DNA of 64,000 bases from Mycoplasmatota bacterium. Its GTDB lineage: Bacteria; Bacillota_I; Bacilli_A; Izemoplasmatales; Hujiaoplasmataceae. Position 1 is the stretch's first letter. Every line of letters starts with the position of its first letter. The notes under the pieces were generated by a model. The model had not been told where the DNA came from, ran no database searches, and was given only the letters and a program-made list of their open reading frames with translations. The stretch spans positions 1-64,000 of the forward strand of contig JAEIOE010000006.1 in the NCBI GenBank assembly GCA_016342455.1, written 5' to 3'. Positions 25,113 through 34,300 of the stretch are shown piece by piece. Position numbers and translations under genes: made by a program.

Positions 25113-26513
25113 CTATTTGTTTTCCTTTGTTACTTTACTTTTTCTAGCACGTAACATTAAAACAGTAAAAATAACAAAGAAATAAAGCATAATTCCAAAT
25201 AAAGCAATATTCAATAACAGTGATGCATTTGCATTTTCTCCAATGAGAACTCCGTCAACAACATTATATCCTAACGATGGTAACATCAAGAACACAAATA
25301 ACGGTAAGGCAATTGAGATTGCTGTTCCTGAACCGAGAACAAGTTCTTCAGCTACAGGAGTTTCTAAGTTTTTATCTAAGCCTTTTAATAACGCGATACC
25401 AGTTGATGCTGTACCTGTTAACATACCAAATAGTCCAACGAAATACTCGTCGTTGTTTTCATTATATACCTTTTTAGTAATAAATCTCAAGTAAAGTAAT
25501 GTAAATACTGCACCTATGGAAGCTACAACAGCTAATAATACTCCGAAAGAACTTAAGAAATCAAAGGTAATTGTTAATACCGCACCACAAATCATGATGT
25601 TAAAGAAGTAAGAACTTAAATTAGATAATACATAATCGTTTGTCATGAAATTCATATTTTTTCCGTGTTTTTCAATTCTATTAATAATCTTTTTATAGAT
25701 CATTGCATAAAGGATACCTATGATAAAGTTAAATCCTTTAACCAATCCATAAATTGTATCACCAATAGTTCCACCCGCTTCAGTAGTTAATAAAGCTGAC
25801 AGAATATATAAAGTTCCCCAAACAAAGAAGTATATTAAACTAATAATAACTATTTGAATGGTGATACCATCCATAACACTAACTTCTTTTACCGTATCAA
25901 TTTTAATTTCATGAGTAGTAATTGAAGTGTCATAATATCTTTTTGTTTTTGTAATATTTCTTTTACGAGAGATTAAGTTAATAAGTAAGACTCCAATTGT
26001 CCCACCAACAACAAAACCTATTACAGCGTAACTAACTCCTAAAGTAGCTCCGTGGCCTTCTAACATTGCAGTCCACATACTACCAAAACTTTGTGCTAAT
26101 CCAGGGCCTTGACCAAATCCTAATGCAAGTAACATTCCGCTACCAACGAATTTATCACTAAAGAACATTAAAACCAATAACATTCCCAGAAATCCTTGTA
26201 AGGCGTAGGTACTTGTAATAATCATACCAGTTGACCAAATCTTTTTGTTTCCTTTTGCTTGCCCACGTTTTAGTGTTAGTGCGATAAAGCCTAAAGCTAA
26301 ACAGTGATAAACTATTGTTGTCATAATAGAGGTATCAATTGTATATGATCCCGGTATAACAACATCAGAAAATAATAATCCTAATACCCCACCTAATAAA
26401 GCGGTTGGTAAAACGATTCTGTTTAAAAACGGTAATTTCGTTTTTAATATTTTACCTACAAATAACAATACTCCCATAAATAAGAAGTAAACAATGACAG
26501 TCCATTCTTCCAT
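25113..26513 (-). CDS. GltS-like sodium/glutamate symporter family protein
   Basis: Integral membrane carrier of 466 aa with about ten to twelve hydrophobic helices. The two inverted repeats contain the GltS-family segments LALGFGQGPGLAQSFG (about 131-146) and LTGTASTGIALLKGL (about 369-383). Family members import glutamate with sodium, but the branch here is divergent, so the substrate is only tentatively an amino acid or dicarboxylate. The stop of the upstream acyltransferase ends one base before its start, so the two genes are translationally coupled, a pairing with no obvious functional reason. Confidence 0.8.
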   Translation of the reverse strand: MEEWTVIVYFLFMGVLLFVGKILKTKLPFLNRIVLPTALLGGVLGLLFSDVVIPGSYTIDTSIMTTIVYHCLALGFIALTLKRGQAKGNKKIWSTGMIITSTYALQGFLGMLLVLMFFSDKFVGSGMLLALGFGQGPGLAQSFGSMWTAMLEGHGATLGVSYAVIGFVVGGTIGVLLINLISRKRNITKTKRYYDTSITTHEIKIDTVKEVSVMDGITIQIVIISLIYFFVWGTLYILSALLTTEAGGTIGDTIYGLVKGFNFIIGILYAMIYKKIINRIEKHGKNMNFMTNDYVLSNLSSYFFNIMICGAVLTITFDFLSSFGVLLAVVASIGAVFTLLYLRFITKKVYNENNDEYFVGLFGMLTGTASTGIALLKGLDKNLETPVAEELVLGSGTAISIALPLFVFLMLPSLGYNVVDGVLIGENANASLLLNIALFGIMLYFFVIFTVLMLRARKSKVTKENK

Positions 26514-26514
26514 T

Positions 26515-27645
26515 TTAATGTAATCCTCCAGTTTTATATTTTATCATTTCATAAAGCAACATCGGGTCTTTTAATTTAATAAAATATGTTTCCTCTTCGT
26601 AATCGAATGAAATTTCTTCTTTAAAAGTAAGGGCTAATCCCACCATTTTGTCTAGATCAAAACAATATTCATTTGTTTTATATAATAAGTACAATTTGTC
26701 ATTTATTAATTCGACATCAACATCTCCAAGTTTCTTAGATTTATACTTTACTGTATCTATTTTATATAAAGTTCCATAAGTATAAATCGCTTTTTTACTA
26801 ATTTCCGGTAATACACTTTGTTGTAATTTACCCCAATCAACTAAATTATCAAAATCTAAACCTTCTAAAAAGCAATATTCGTTGAAATGTGCTATTTCGC
26901 CACAATGCTTACAAAACACTTTATTTCCTTTAGTAGATATCGTTTGATGCTTTCCGCACTTAGGGCAGTAATAAATAAATCTTTCTAACCCTAAAGCTCT
27001 TTTTTTAGGATTGTATTTATAAAGTCTTTCCCTATTCCAATCGTAATCATTAAATTTCAAAGCTTCACTTAGGCCATTATATATCTCATCAAGACTTAAA
27101 CTAGCTAGTTCTTCTGCTTTATATAAGGTAGTAAAAATAAGTTCAATCAACCCATTCTTAACTGTTTTACTTCCCCATCTAGCAGCAGATAAATAAGCTC
27201 CATTTGTTTTAACAATTACTACATCTTTTTTCAGTTTTTTTAGTAACTTCACCGTGCTATATGGTATCGGACTTTCCTTACCATAATAGGATGAATTACC
27301 TTCCGGAAAGAGCATGACTCCTTTTCCAGACTTTGTAACCTGCATCATTTTTCTTACAGTAATTATGTCATTTTGCCCTTTTCGTTTAGAAATGGACGGA
27401 TACAATACCGTTAAGGCAAACCTCATAATTGGATTCACAAACATTGTTGCACTTATGACAGGCATTGGCGGTTCTTTTAAATATGTCGAAGTATAAATAC
27501 CATCATGTAAACAAGGATGATTTCCTAGTAAAACATATGCATCTGTCCTCTTTGGATCAAAGTCATTATATTGAACTTCTATGTTAAATCTGCTTCGGAA
27601 TATAGCTTTAACAACTAAACTATATATATCTCTATCTATTCGCAA
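26515..27645 (-). CDS. PlsC-type acyltransferase with a zinc ribbon
   Basis: Phospholipid acyltransferase-family protein, 376 aa, longer than the usual 200-250. The N-terminal part has the catalytic HxxxxD in GNHPCLHDGIY (about 38-48) and the LFPEGNSSY block (about 117-125), as in 1-acyl-glycerol-3-phosphate acyltransferases. The C-terminal extension has a four-Cys ribbon YYCPKCGKHQ...VFCKHCGE (about 230-256) and a beta-rich end of some 100 residues. No strong membrane helix is evident. Membrane lipid synthesis is the likely role, with the zinc ribbon perhaps for regulation or complex formation. Confidence 0.82.
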   Translation of the reverse strand: MRIDRDIYSLVVKAIFRSRFNIEVQYNDFDPKRTDAYVLLGNHPCLHDGIYTSTYLKEPPMPVISATMFVNPIMRFALTVLYPSISKRKGQNDIITVRKMMQVTKSGKGVMLFPEGNSSYYGKESPIPYSTVKLLKKLKKDVVIVKTNGAYLSAARWGSKTVKNGLIELIFTTLYKAEELASLSLDEIYNGLSEALKFNDYDWNRERLYKYNPKKRALGLERFIYYCPKCGKHQTISTKGNKVFCKHCGEIAHFNEYCFLEGLDFDNLVDWGKLQQSVLPEISKKAIYTYGTLYKIDTVKYKSKKLGDVDVELINDKLYLLYKTNEYCFDLDKMVGLALTFKEEISFDYEEETYFIKLKDPMLLYEMIKYKTGGLH

Positions 27646-27666
27646 AATATCACAACCTTTAACAAG

Positions 27667-27672
27667 ATTATA
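27667..27672 (-). promoter_or_regulatory. Extended -10 of the plsC-like/gltS operon
   Basis: Minus-strand TGATATAAT gives an extended -10 (TATAAT at 27667-27672). The -35 region (TTAATA) is weak. Confidence 0.5.
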
Positions 27673-27678
27673 TCACAA

Positions 27679-27698
27679 TATTTAATATATATTAAATA
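27679..27698. promoter_or_regulatory. 20-bp AT-only palindrome at the plsC-like promoter
   Basis: Perfect palindrome built around TTTAATATATATTAAA, covering the expected -35 of the plsC-like promoter. It could be an operator, but it is pure A/T and may be chance in such DNA. Confidence 0.3.
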
Positions 27699-27748
27699 AT
27701 GTAATTAGAAAGCAAAAAAAAAATTAATTTTAATTATATAAAGCGATA

Positions 27749-27764
27749 AGAGCCTGCTAAAGAA
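27749..27764 (+). repeat. Solo sequence resembling an IS end
   Basis: AGAGCCTGCTAAAGAA differs from the IS1182-type terminal repeat AGAGCCTGTAAAGAA by a single inserted C. No transposase lies next to it. It may be a relic of a related element. Confidence 0.4.
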
Positions 27765-27791
27765 AAAGACAAAACTATAATTTAAAAAAAA

Positions 27792-27810
27792 AGCCAACAA
27801 ATTGTTGGCT
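27792..27810 (-). terminator. Terminator of the MBL-fold gene
   Basis: Stem AGCCAACAA/TTGTTGGCT with a single-base centre, followed by a T-run on the minus strand. It lies directly after the MBL-fold stop codon. Confidence 0.8.
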
Positions 27811-27811
27811 C

Positions 27812-28603
27812 TTATATTTCTAATTGATCTCCCGCTTTTAAATCAAAGCATTTATCTTTAAATCTAGTTTTAAAGTATTCAATAGCCTTATCCCCTGTAC
27901 AATGCAATGGAATAATCTTATCGAAATTACATTTTTCAATATAATTTGCTATTTCTTCTATATCGCTGATACTACTAGAGCCTAAATGCATTCCAGCTAA
28001 CAAATTCTTTAATCTCTTTTCTGGAAATTTTTCCTGAACTTTTTTGATACCATTCATAACATTAAAATGAGAACATCCCATAAATAAACTTAATTCGTTT
28101 TCTTCTTCTAAAATCAGAATGATTTCATCATGAAAATCATCAAGAGCACCGTCTAAATAGAATTTTGTGTTTGTGTTTTTATGAACTATATCCCCTAATA
28201 CGGAGAAAGAAGGGGCTATTCTTTCATATCCGACAATCTCCTTGGACACTCTATTAATCCAAGGAATTGACCCTTTAACAAAAGGCACACCATTAAATCT
28301 CAAGTAACTTTCTTTTGCATATTTAGGAAAGTAAGCGTCTTGATGAATAATAAGTTGTTTTACCGAATTACCAGCGGGATAGTATCTTACTCCGCCGGTA
28401 TGGTCATAATGACCATGGCTTAACACTATATAATTAATGGTTGATAAGTTTATTCCTAATTTTTTAGCGTTTTGAAGATATACGTTTGTATATCCTGTAT
28501 CAAATAATATTTGGTATATAGGATGGTTAATATGCACGGATAACCCGTGTTCGCTTTTAAAATCAGGCAAAGCTTTATCATTAGCTAGGATAGAAATCTT
28601 CAT
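27812..28603 (-). CDS. MBL-fold metallo-hydrolase
   Basis: Metallo-beta-lactamase-fold hydrolase, 263 aa. The metal motif LSHGHYDHTGG (about 60-70) has the HxHxDH set, with further ligands in GCSHFNV (about 181) and PLHCTGDKA (about 236). It resembles the 7,8-dihydropterin-6-methyl-4-(beta-D-ribofuranosyl)-aminobenzene-5'-phosphate synthase-like group, common in anaerobes and archaea, but the substrate is unknown. The gene is monocistronic: a TTGACA-17-TATTAT promoter lies upstream and a terminator downstream. A near-palindrome TTGTCATATGTCAA overlaps the -35, like a motif at the ORP locus. Confidence 0.85.
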   Translation of the reverse strand: MKISILANDKALPDFKSEHGLSVHINHPIYQILFDTGYTNVYLQNAKKLGINLSTINYIVLSHGHYDHTGGVRYYPAGNSVKQLIIHQDAYFPKYAKESYLRFNGVPFVKGSIPWINRVSKEIVGYERIAPSFSVLGDIVHKNTNTKFYLDGALDDFHDEIILILEEENELSLFMGCSHFNVMNGIKKVQEKFPEKRLKNLLAGMHLGSSSISDIEEIANYIEKCNFDKIIPLHCTGDKAIEYFKTRFKDKCFDLKAGDQLEI

Positions 28604-28674
28604 AATAGCTCCTAGGTTCTTATTTGCGAAAAGTCATAAACTTTTCTGTGACAGATACATTCATATCTATATAT

Positions 28675-28703
28675 ATAATATGCTTAAATTTGTCATATGT
28701 CAA
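28675..28703 (-). promoter_or_regulatory. Promoter of the MBL-fold gene with overlapping dyad
   Basis: Minus-strand -35 TTGACA (28698-28703), 17-bp spacer, -10 TATTAT (28675-28680). The -35 is embedded in a near-palindrome TTGTCATATGTCAA on the plus strand. Confidence 0.75.
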
Positions 28704-28743
28704 TTATTATTTATATAATTTCCTCTTTAAACAATTCAAAAAA

Positions 28744-28763
28744 AAGCAGACCGAAGTCTGCTT
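28744..28763 (-). terminator. Terminator of the lipoprotein gene
   Basis: Stem AAGCAGAC-CGAA-GTCTGCTT (8 bp, stable tetraloop) followed by TTTTTT on the minus strand. It closes the ABC/lipoprotein operon. Confidence 0.9.
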
Positions 28764-28773
28764 AGTAATTATA

Positions 28774-31074
28774 TTAGTACTTTTCTTGGTCTCCAAAATA
28801 TATTGCCATTACAGCTGTCTCAACTTCTGTTTTAAAAGCTTCTATATCAGCTAAATCGCCTGCATTTAAATTAGTATAATCTAAATCTTTAAGATTAGCA
28901 AAGTCTTCATTGAATAAATCAAGAACATCCGCAATTGCAGTTTCCATATCAGTTACTTCTTGAGTGCTAAGCCCAGTGATTTCTAATAAGTCTGCATCTC
29001 CTAAAGTATCAAACACTACAACTAGTATATCATCTAAAGTACCTCGATTTCTACTAGTCATGAAGTCATCATAAACGCCTGCCACAAAAATTAATTCTGC
29101 ATTTGAACTATAATCATCCATATACATATCAAGATTATAATCGCTATCATAATCACTTCCATACTCGGTTGCATAATAGCTATGAATATTTCCTAATACA
29201 ACTTTGTATTGTTGCAATACTTCTTCATCAACCATATACTCCACTAAATTTTGTGAGAAAGTTAATATATCTTGATTCGCCGCTTCTAATCCTACCGCGA
29301 TAGCGTCTTTAGCAGCTGTTATTTCTAAAGTTGTAAATGGTAGTTCTGCGCCTCTCATATCAGTCATCATTCCAAATTGTGCTAGGATTGACTCAAATAT
29401 CGAATCTAATAAGAAACTTGTCATTTCATTTAAACCATCTGCATCTAATGATTGCAAGAAAGCATCTACTAAGTATAAGGCTTCTGACATAACATCAAGA
29501 TTTGTAAGTTCTCGAGCTTCATAAACTCTCGTTCTATTAGCATACGTTTCGCCTGTTGCTTCATTAACTAAATCATAAGCATAATAAGTATTTGATATTG
29601 CTATTTGACGAACTATTTCTCCATCACTTTCTACGAAAGCATCTAGAACAACTCCAAATGAATCTTCAAACATCATTTGTAAATCAAGTAATTGTTGGAA
29701 ATCCATTGAAGTGAACATAGCTTCCATGTCTTCTTGACCTTCCATGTTTGATAATACTGTAATATATTCATCAAATAAAGCTTCTTGTTCTTCTTCTGTG
29801 AATATTTCTCCTATCGTATCAAATAAATCTTGATTATCATCATAGAATGTATTGAAATATTCAACTATCATGATAAACATTTCAGCACTCATCATTTCAT
29901 CTGACATTTCTTCGTCTGAAACAAAACCTAAGAACTCTTCAAAGAATGCTTCATCAAATACATCTAAGAAATTAGTGAAAGCTTCAACAGAATACAATGT
30001 TTGAGCTGCCATTTTACCTTTGTAATTTTCAACTGCTGTATCATAATTAAGCGTTGTTCCTGAAAGGCTAGATACTAAATCAACTAATTCCATAACTAAT
30101 GTTACTTCTTCTTCTGTAGGCATTGTTTCTCTTAAAACATATACGATTTCAGTTTTGACATTTAGTAATTCAGCTGCTGATAAATCTGATGGACTATCTG
30201 TTTCAGCTAACCCGTCGATTAATGAGATTAAATCATCGCTAATCATTGCTTCTACAGAAATAAAGTAATTAATTGTTGAAGTGATAGCTAAAACAATACT
30301 ATCTGGATCTGCTTCAATTTCATCAATCAAATCTTCGTAAGCATCAATTTGCATTTGAATAGAATCAATTTTTTCTTGAACGTATTCTTCATCATACCAA
30401 TTATAAGGATCGTCAAATTCGTTTTCCCACATGTCAATATTGCTTTCTTCCATTTCAATTAGTTCCTCTAAATAAGGTACTAATTCTGTTTTAACAAAAG
30501 CAGAAACGACAGCTTCAATGTTGTCCATTTCTCCAACTAAAGCTCTTAAAGCTAACATCATTCCTTCAAAAGAATCAACATCATCCATAGAATCCCCGAA
30601 ATTATCCATTTCATCTACTAAAGCTTGAACCTCAAGAGATAACATTCCTTTGTTAACTAACTCTTCTGCAAATTCATCACTTAAAGGCATGTTGCTTTGA
30701 GCCAAAGCAGTTCTAACTGAAGCTACTTCTTCTGTTTTATTAACAACATAAGCTAATTTAACACTTAATGGCGAATCTTGCATTCCTCTTGGTGCTCTTG
30801 TACGAACCTGAAATACTAAAACGTCTCCTGTTAAAGAACTAAAATCAAAACTGTTTGTTTTAATTTTGTCTACTTCTTCATCATTGGCATATACAATATA
30901 GCCAGATGCATCTTCTACTTCATTCCAACTTAAAGTTGTTCCCACAATAGTGAGATTAGTTGGTTTAGCGATAAACTCATCTAAATTGATATCCATCTCT
31001 GAACCATCCGAGTTACATCCTGCAATACCCAATACAAGAAATAACCCTAAAATAATTACAATAATTTTTTTCAT
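28774..31074 (-). CDS. Large acidic lipoprotein with FN3-like domain
   Basis: Exported lipoprotein of 766 aa. The signal peptide ends in a lipobox (LGIAGCNSD, Cys at about 20). Residues 38-110 look like a fibronectin type III-like domain (PTNLTIVGTTLSWNEVEDASGYIVY). The rest is strongly acidic, Met-rich and probably helical, with many short EEM/DEM/FDEF stretches; I do not recognise it. It is the last gene of an operon with an FtsX-type permease and a LolD-like ATPase (12-base gap to the permease), so it may be the extracytoplasmic partner of that ABC complex. Substrate binding or mechanotransmission is possible; this is inference. Confidence 0.8.
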   Translation of the reverse strand: MKKIIVIILGLFLVLGIAGCNSDGSEMDINLDEFIAKPTNLTIVGTTLSWNEVEDASGYIVYANDEEVDKIKTNSFDFSSLTGDVLVFQVRTRAPRGMQDSPLSVKLAYVVNKTEEVASVRTALAQSNMPLSDEFAEELVNKGMLSLEVQALVDEMDNFGDSMDDVDSFEGMMLALRALVGEMDNIEAVVSAFVKTELVPYLEELIEMEESNIDMWENEFDDPYNWYDEEYVQEKIDSIQMQIDAYEDLIDEIEADPDSIVLAITSTINYFISVEAMISDDLISLIDGLAETDSPSDLSAAELLNVKTEIVYVLRETMPTEEEVTLVMELVDLVSSLSGTTLNYDTAVENYKGKMAAQTLYSVEAFTNFLDVFDEAFFEEFLGFVSDEEMSDEMMSAEMFIMIVEYFNTFYDDNQDLFDTIGEIFTEEEQEALFDEYITVLSNMEGQEDMEAMFTSMDFQQLLDLQMMFEDSFGVVLDAFVESDGEIVRQIAISNTYYAYDLVNEATGETYANRTRVYEARELTNLDVMSEALYLVDAFLQSLDADGLNEMTSFLLDSIFESILAQFGMMTDMRGAELPFTTLEITAAKDAIAVGLEAANQDILTFSQNLVEYMVDEEVLQQYKVVLGNIHSYYATEYGSDYDSDYNLDMYMDDYSSNAELIFVAGVYDDFMTSRNRGTLDDILVVVFDTLGDADLLEITGLSTQEVTDMETAIADVLDLFNEDFANLKDLDYTNLNAGDLADIEAFKTEVETAVMAIYFGDQEKY

Positions 31075-31086
31075 AATATCTCTCCC

Positions 31087-33531
31087 CTAATATATTTTTA
31101 TTTCATCTATTATATCTGTCTTGTATATATTTATAAAGTAATAAATATAGCTTAACAATAGTACCAAACTAACAATAACACAACCATAAATGATAGTCAA
31201 CGGAGTGCTAGTGATATCCTTATAATAATTAGTCAATAAAACCATATATTTCATGTTTTCTGACAAAATAACAACTTCTAAGAATCCTACACCTAAAATT
31301 ATGATTAGAATTAAAAAGTATTCCTTTAATAATGTTTTTATAAAATCTCCCCGATTAGCTCCTAACACTTTAATTTTAGCTAACTCGTTTTTTAAACTAT
31401 AAAAAACTAGTAATGTATTATTAAATATTACAATAATAAAACAGATAATCATAAAAGAAGTAAAAACAGAAAAGAAATCTGTAATTCTAATTGCTCCTTG
31501 AATCATTTCTTCAAAATAAACATCCGGATCCAATACATAATACATTTTACTACTATAATCTGTAATCAAATCATTAAATAGCTGTTCTTTATTATCTGTA
31601 TTTATAAATAAAGCATTTGGAATGGCTAATTCTTCATATTGCGGCAGATAAGCAATATTTGAAAATATAAAATTATCAAAATTCATATCTAAGAATCCAG
31701 CAATTTTAACATCAATATTTTTTAAATTGTAATTTAAATCAACCGTTACTGTATCTCCTACTTCTAAATTATATACTATTCCATAATTTTTAGGAAGTAA
31801 TACATAGGCTACTTCATTGTTTAAATAGCTTTCATCAAAGTCCAACTCTTCAATGCCAAAATAGTTTTCTATCCTGTCTTGTTCCATTGAAACGAAGAAC
31901 TTACAAGGTTGACTATCTGTTTCGTTAAAGTGAACATATATATTTTGATAAAATACAGCTTCGTCCACACTAACTACATCATATTCTTCTATTTCAGTCT
32001 TTAAAGCGTCATCATAATCATAAACATTTGCTATTGTTAGATCATAATCCATAATACCATAAAACTCATTTATCTCACTAGATATGAATGTTCTAACAGA
32101 GAAAATCATGACAATAGTTATTAAACATATTAATACAACCCTTAAAGATTGATGTAAATGTTTATTATCTTTCAAATATTTTAATTGGAAAATAGTAAAT
32201 AAAGATTTTCTCTTTGTTTTTCTAATTAGATTAGATAAGATAACAACAAGATAGCTTAAAACATTAAATGATAAATACACAGATAAGAAAACTATGATTG
32301 TTGCATGAATCTTTAATTCAAAGAATACAAAGACATATTCAACTAACAACAAAACAGCCGCTATTATTATATTCAATCCTTTTGTATGGTACAATTTATA
32401 CCTTTTGCTACTTGATAAAGAAACAGAAGACTTCTTATACTCTTTTCGATAACTTATATACGCTCTCAAAATGACATATAGTAATACCACTAGCAAAGAA
32501 AGTAATGTAGGTAAGAATTTCAATGGTATCAATCCATTAATACCATAAACATGTAATCCTAGATTAATAACTACTAAAGCTAATATTATTCCAAATATAA
32601 ATGAAATTGCTGTATAGACTAACCATTGAATCAAACTAACATGCCAAATAAATTTCTTTTCTCCTCCCAAAATGCTAACAACACCTTGTTGCTGGGAAAT
32701 ATCCTTACTAATCATTGGGAACAAAGAGTCTAAAACCATAAAAATAGCTAAAACAACAATTAAACCTACGGATAACATCATGGAAACTAAATCCATGGCT
32801 CTCGATTCAATATAATCCCAGTTTACTGTGGGGAATATATTGTAATCGCTGAAATCATCATTGTTGTTTAATGCTTCAATTACTTCATTTATGCTATAAT
32901 CATCATTTATATCTAAATACAGTGTGTTACCAAAATTTGTTAGATTTATACCATAGATAGCTTGTAGAAGTTCTTCTTTATCCATATAGAATGTAAGGCC
33001 TGAAAATAAACCCTCATCTGGAAAGATATCTCCTACTGTGTAATCTAATACATCATCAAATACATAAAAACTGAAAGTATCTCCTATTTGTAAATTATGT
33101 TTCTCGGATAAGGTTTTAGTAATGATTATCTCGTTATCTTTTATCAAAACATCTTTATCAACCAAATATTCAAACTCGTGAGGTAATGAAGACATCATTT
33201 TTGTATAAAATATATCCGTACCTTCTGCAAGAACATCTAAATTAAAGAAAGACATTGAATAGTAGATATAATCAGCATACTCATCATTCACTTCTCTTTT
33301 ATTTATCAGTCTTGAACTAGAGTACTCATCATAAGTCATTACGATATCTATTTGATTGTATGTATCAACAGCTTGTAACTCATAAATTTTAGAAAAAGTA
33401 AACTTCATTCCAAACAATAGCATCATCAAACAAAAAATCAGCGATAATGTTAGTATTATCACTAAAGAACTTTTTTTATTCGAATTTATGTTTCGGTAAG
33501 CAAATAGAAATTTGAATTTGTTTGTTTTCAT
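31087..33531 (-). CDS. FtsX/MacB-type ABC permease
   Basis: Membrane component of a type VII-like ABC system, 814 aa, corresponding to two FtsX-type modules in one chain. A first helix (about 19-45) is followed by a large extracytoplasmic domain, then helices in the middle (about 255-390) and a second four-helix module with another extracytoplasmic domain and three C-terminal helices from about 700. Its start overlaps the ATPase stop by 4 bases (ATGA). Such permeases drive extracytoplasmic work, lipoprotein handling or peptide/antibiotic resistance. The companion lipoprotein gene follows directly. Confidence 0.88.
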   Translation of the reverse strand: MKTNKFKFLFAYRNINSNKKSSLVIILTLSLIFCLMMLLFGMKFTFSKIYELQAVDTYNQIDIVMTYDEYSSSRLINKREVNDEYADYIYYSMSFFNLDVLAEGTDIFYTKMMSSLPHEFEYLVDKDVLIKDNEIIITKTLSEKHNLQIGDTFSFYVFDDVLDYTVGDIFPDEGLFSGLTFYMDKEELLQAIYGINLTNFGNTLYLDINDDYSINEVIEALNNNDDFSDYNIFPTVNWDYIESRAMDLVSMMLSVGLIVVLAIFMVLDSLFPMISKDISQQQGVVSILGGEKKFIWHVSLIQWLVYTAISFIFGIILALVVINLGLHVYGINGLIPLKFLPTLLSLLVVLLYVILRAYISYRKEYKKSSVSLSSSKRYKLYHTKGLNIIIAAVLLLVEYVFVFFELKIHATIIVFLSVYLSFNVLSYLVVILSNLIRKTKRKSLFTIFQLKYLKDNKHLHQSLRVVLICLITIVMIFSVRTFISSEINEFYGIMDYDLTIANVYDYDDALKTEIEEYDVVSVDEAVFYQNIYVHFNETDSQPCKFFVSMEQDRIENYFGIEELDFDESYLNNEVAYVLLPKNYGIVYNLEVGDTVTVDLNYNLKNIDVKIAGFLDMNFDNFIFSNIAYLPQYEELAIPNALFINTDNKEQLFNDLITDYSSKMYYVLDPDVYFEEMIQGAIRITDFFSVFTSFMIICFIIVIFNNTLLVFYSLKNELAKIKVLGANRGDFIKTLLKEYFLILIIILGVGFLEVVILSENMKYMVLLTNYYKDITSTPLTIIYGCVIVSLVLLLSYIYYFINIYKTDIIDEIKIY

Positions 33532-34184
33532 ACAACTCTTCCATCTAATAATCTATATACTTTACTACAATAAGTTAAGTATTCCTCATTATGAGTTACC
33601 AAAACGATGGTAACTTTTTTTTCTTGATTTAATTTCTTTAATAAAGTCATTATTTCAGAACCGCTTTTTTGATCTAAATTTCCTGTGGGTTCATCCGCAA
33701 AGATAATTTTTGGTTGATTAATCAAAGCTCTCGCAATAGCAACACGTTGTTGCATACCCCCTGATAATTGATTAGGATAATAATCTTTATATTCTGACAT
33801 ACCAACTGTCTCTAACATATCAACAATATCATCCTCTTGTTTATTTGCTAAAATTTTAGCTAAGAGAACATTCTCGTATACTGTTAAGTTTGGTATCAGA
33901 TTATAAAATTGAAAAATAAAGCCTAATTCTGTTTTACGTAAATTGGCTATTTCTTTATCAGTATATTTAGTTATATCCTTGTTATTAAAGATAATTGTAC
34001 CTGAAGTGATCTTCTCTAAAGAACTTAAACAATACAAAAGAGTAGTTTTACCGGACCCCGACGGTCCAACAATACCTGCAAAGTCTCCTTCATTAATTTC
34101 AATTGAAATTTGTTTTAACACATCTTGTTTAAGTAAGTCATTCGAAAAACTTTTTGTTAAATTCTTAGTTTTAATTACAGTCAT
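33528..34184 (-). CDS. LolD/MacB-type ABC ATPase
   Basis: Cytosolic ATPase subunit, 218 aa. Walker A is GPSGSGKTTL (39-48), the Q-loop lies near FQFYNLIPNLTV, the signature is LSGGMQQRVAIARAL, Walker B is IIFADEPTGNLD and the H-loop is VTHNEEY. The EPTGNLD signature is characteristic of the LolD/FtsE/MacB branch that partners FtsX-type permeases. First gene of the operon with the 814-aa permease and the acidic lipoprotein. A 9-bp dyad lies in its promoter region. Confidence 0.95.
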   Translation of the reverse strand: MTVIKTKNLTKSFSNDLLKQDVLKQISIEINEGDFAGIVGPSGSGKTTLLYCLSSLEKITSGTIIFNNKDITKYTDKEIANLRKTELGFIFQFYNLIPNLTVYENVLLAKILANKQEDDIVDMLETVGMSEYKDYYPNQLSGGMQQRVAIARALINQPKIIFADEPTGNLDQKSGSEIMTLLKKLNQEKKVTIVLVTHNEEYLTYCSKVYRLLDGRVV

Positions 34185-34205
34185 AGAATCTCCTAAAAAA
34201 AAAGA

Positions 34206-34227
34206 TATTATTGATTATTCAATAATA
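34206..34227. promoter_or_regulatory. Dyad TATTATTGA-TTAT-TCAATAATA upstream of the ABC operon
   Basis: Perfect 9-bp arms with a 4-bp spacer, placed just downstream of a -10-like sequence and 22 bp before the ATPase start codon. It could be a repressor operator; no regulator gene is adjacent. Confidence 0.45.
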
Positions 34228-34300
34228 CCATTTATACTATAGTTTTTCAATAGAACTAGATGCTTGAATACATCTATTTGTTAAATTACATAAAGTTTAA

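Noticed and set aside
27679-27698. AT-only 20-bp palindrome as a strong operator claim
   Set aside because: In DNA this AT-rich such palindromes may arise by chance, so it is listed only with low confidence.
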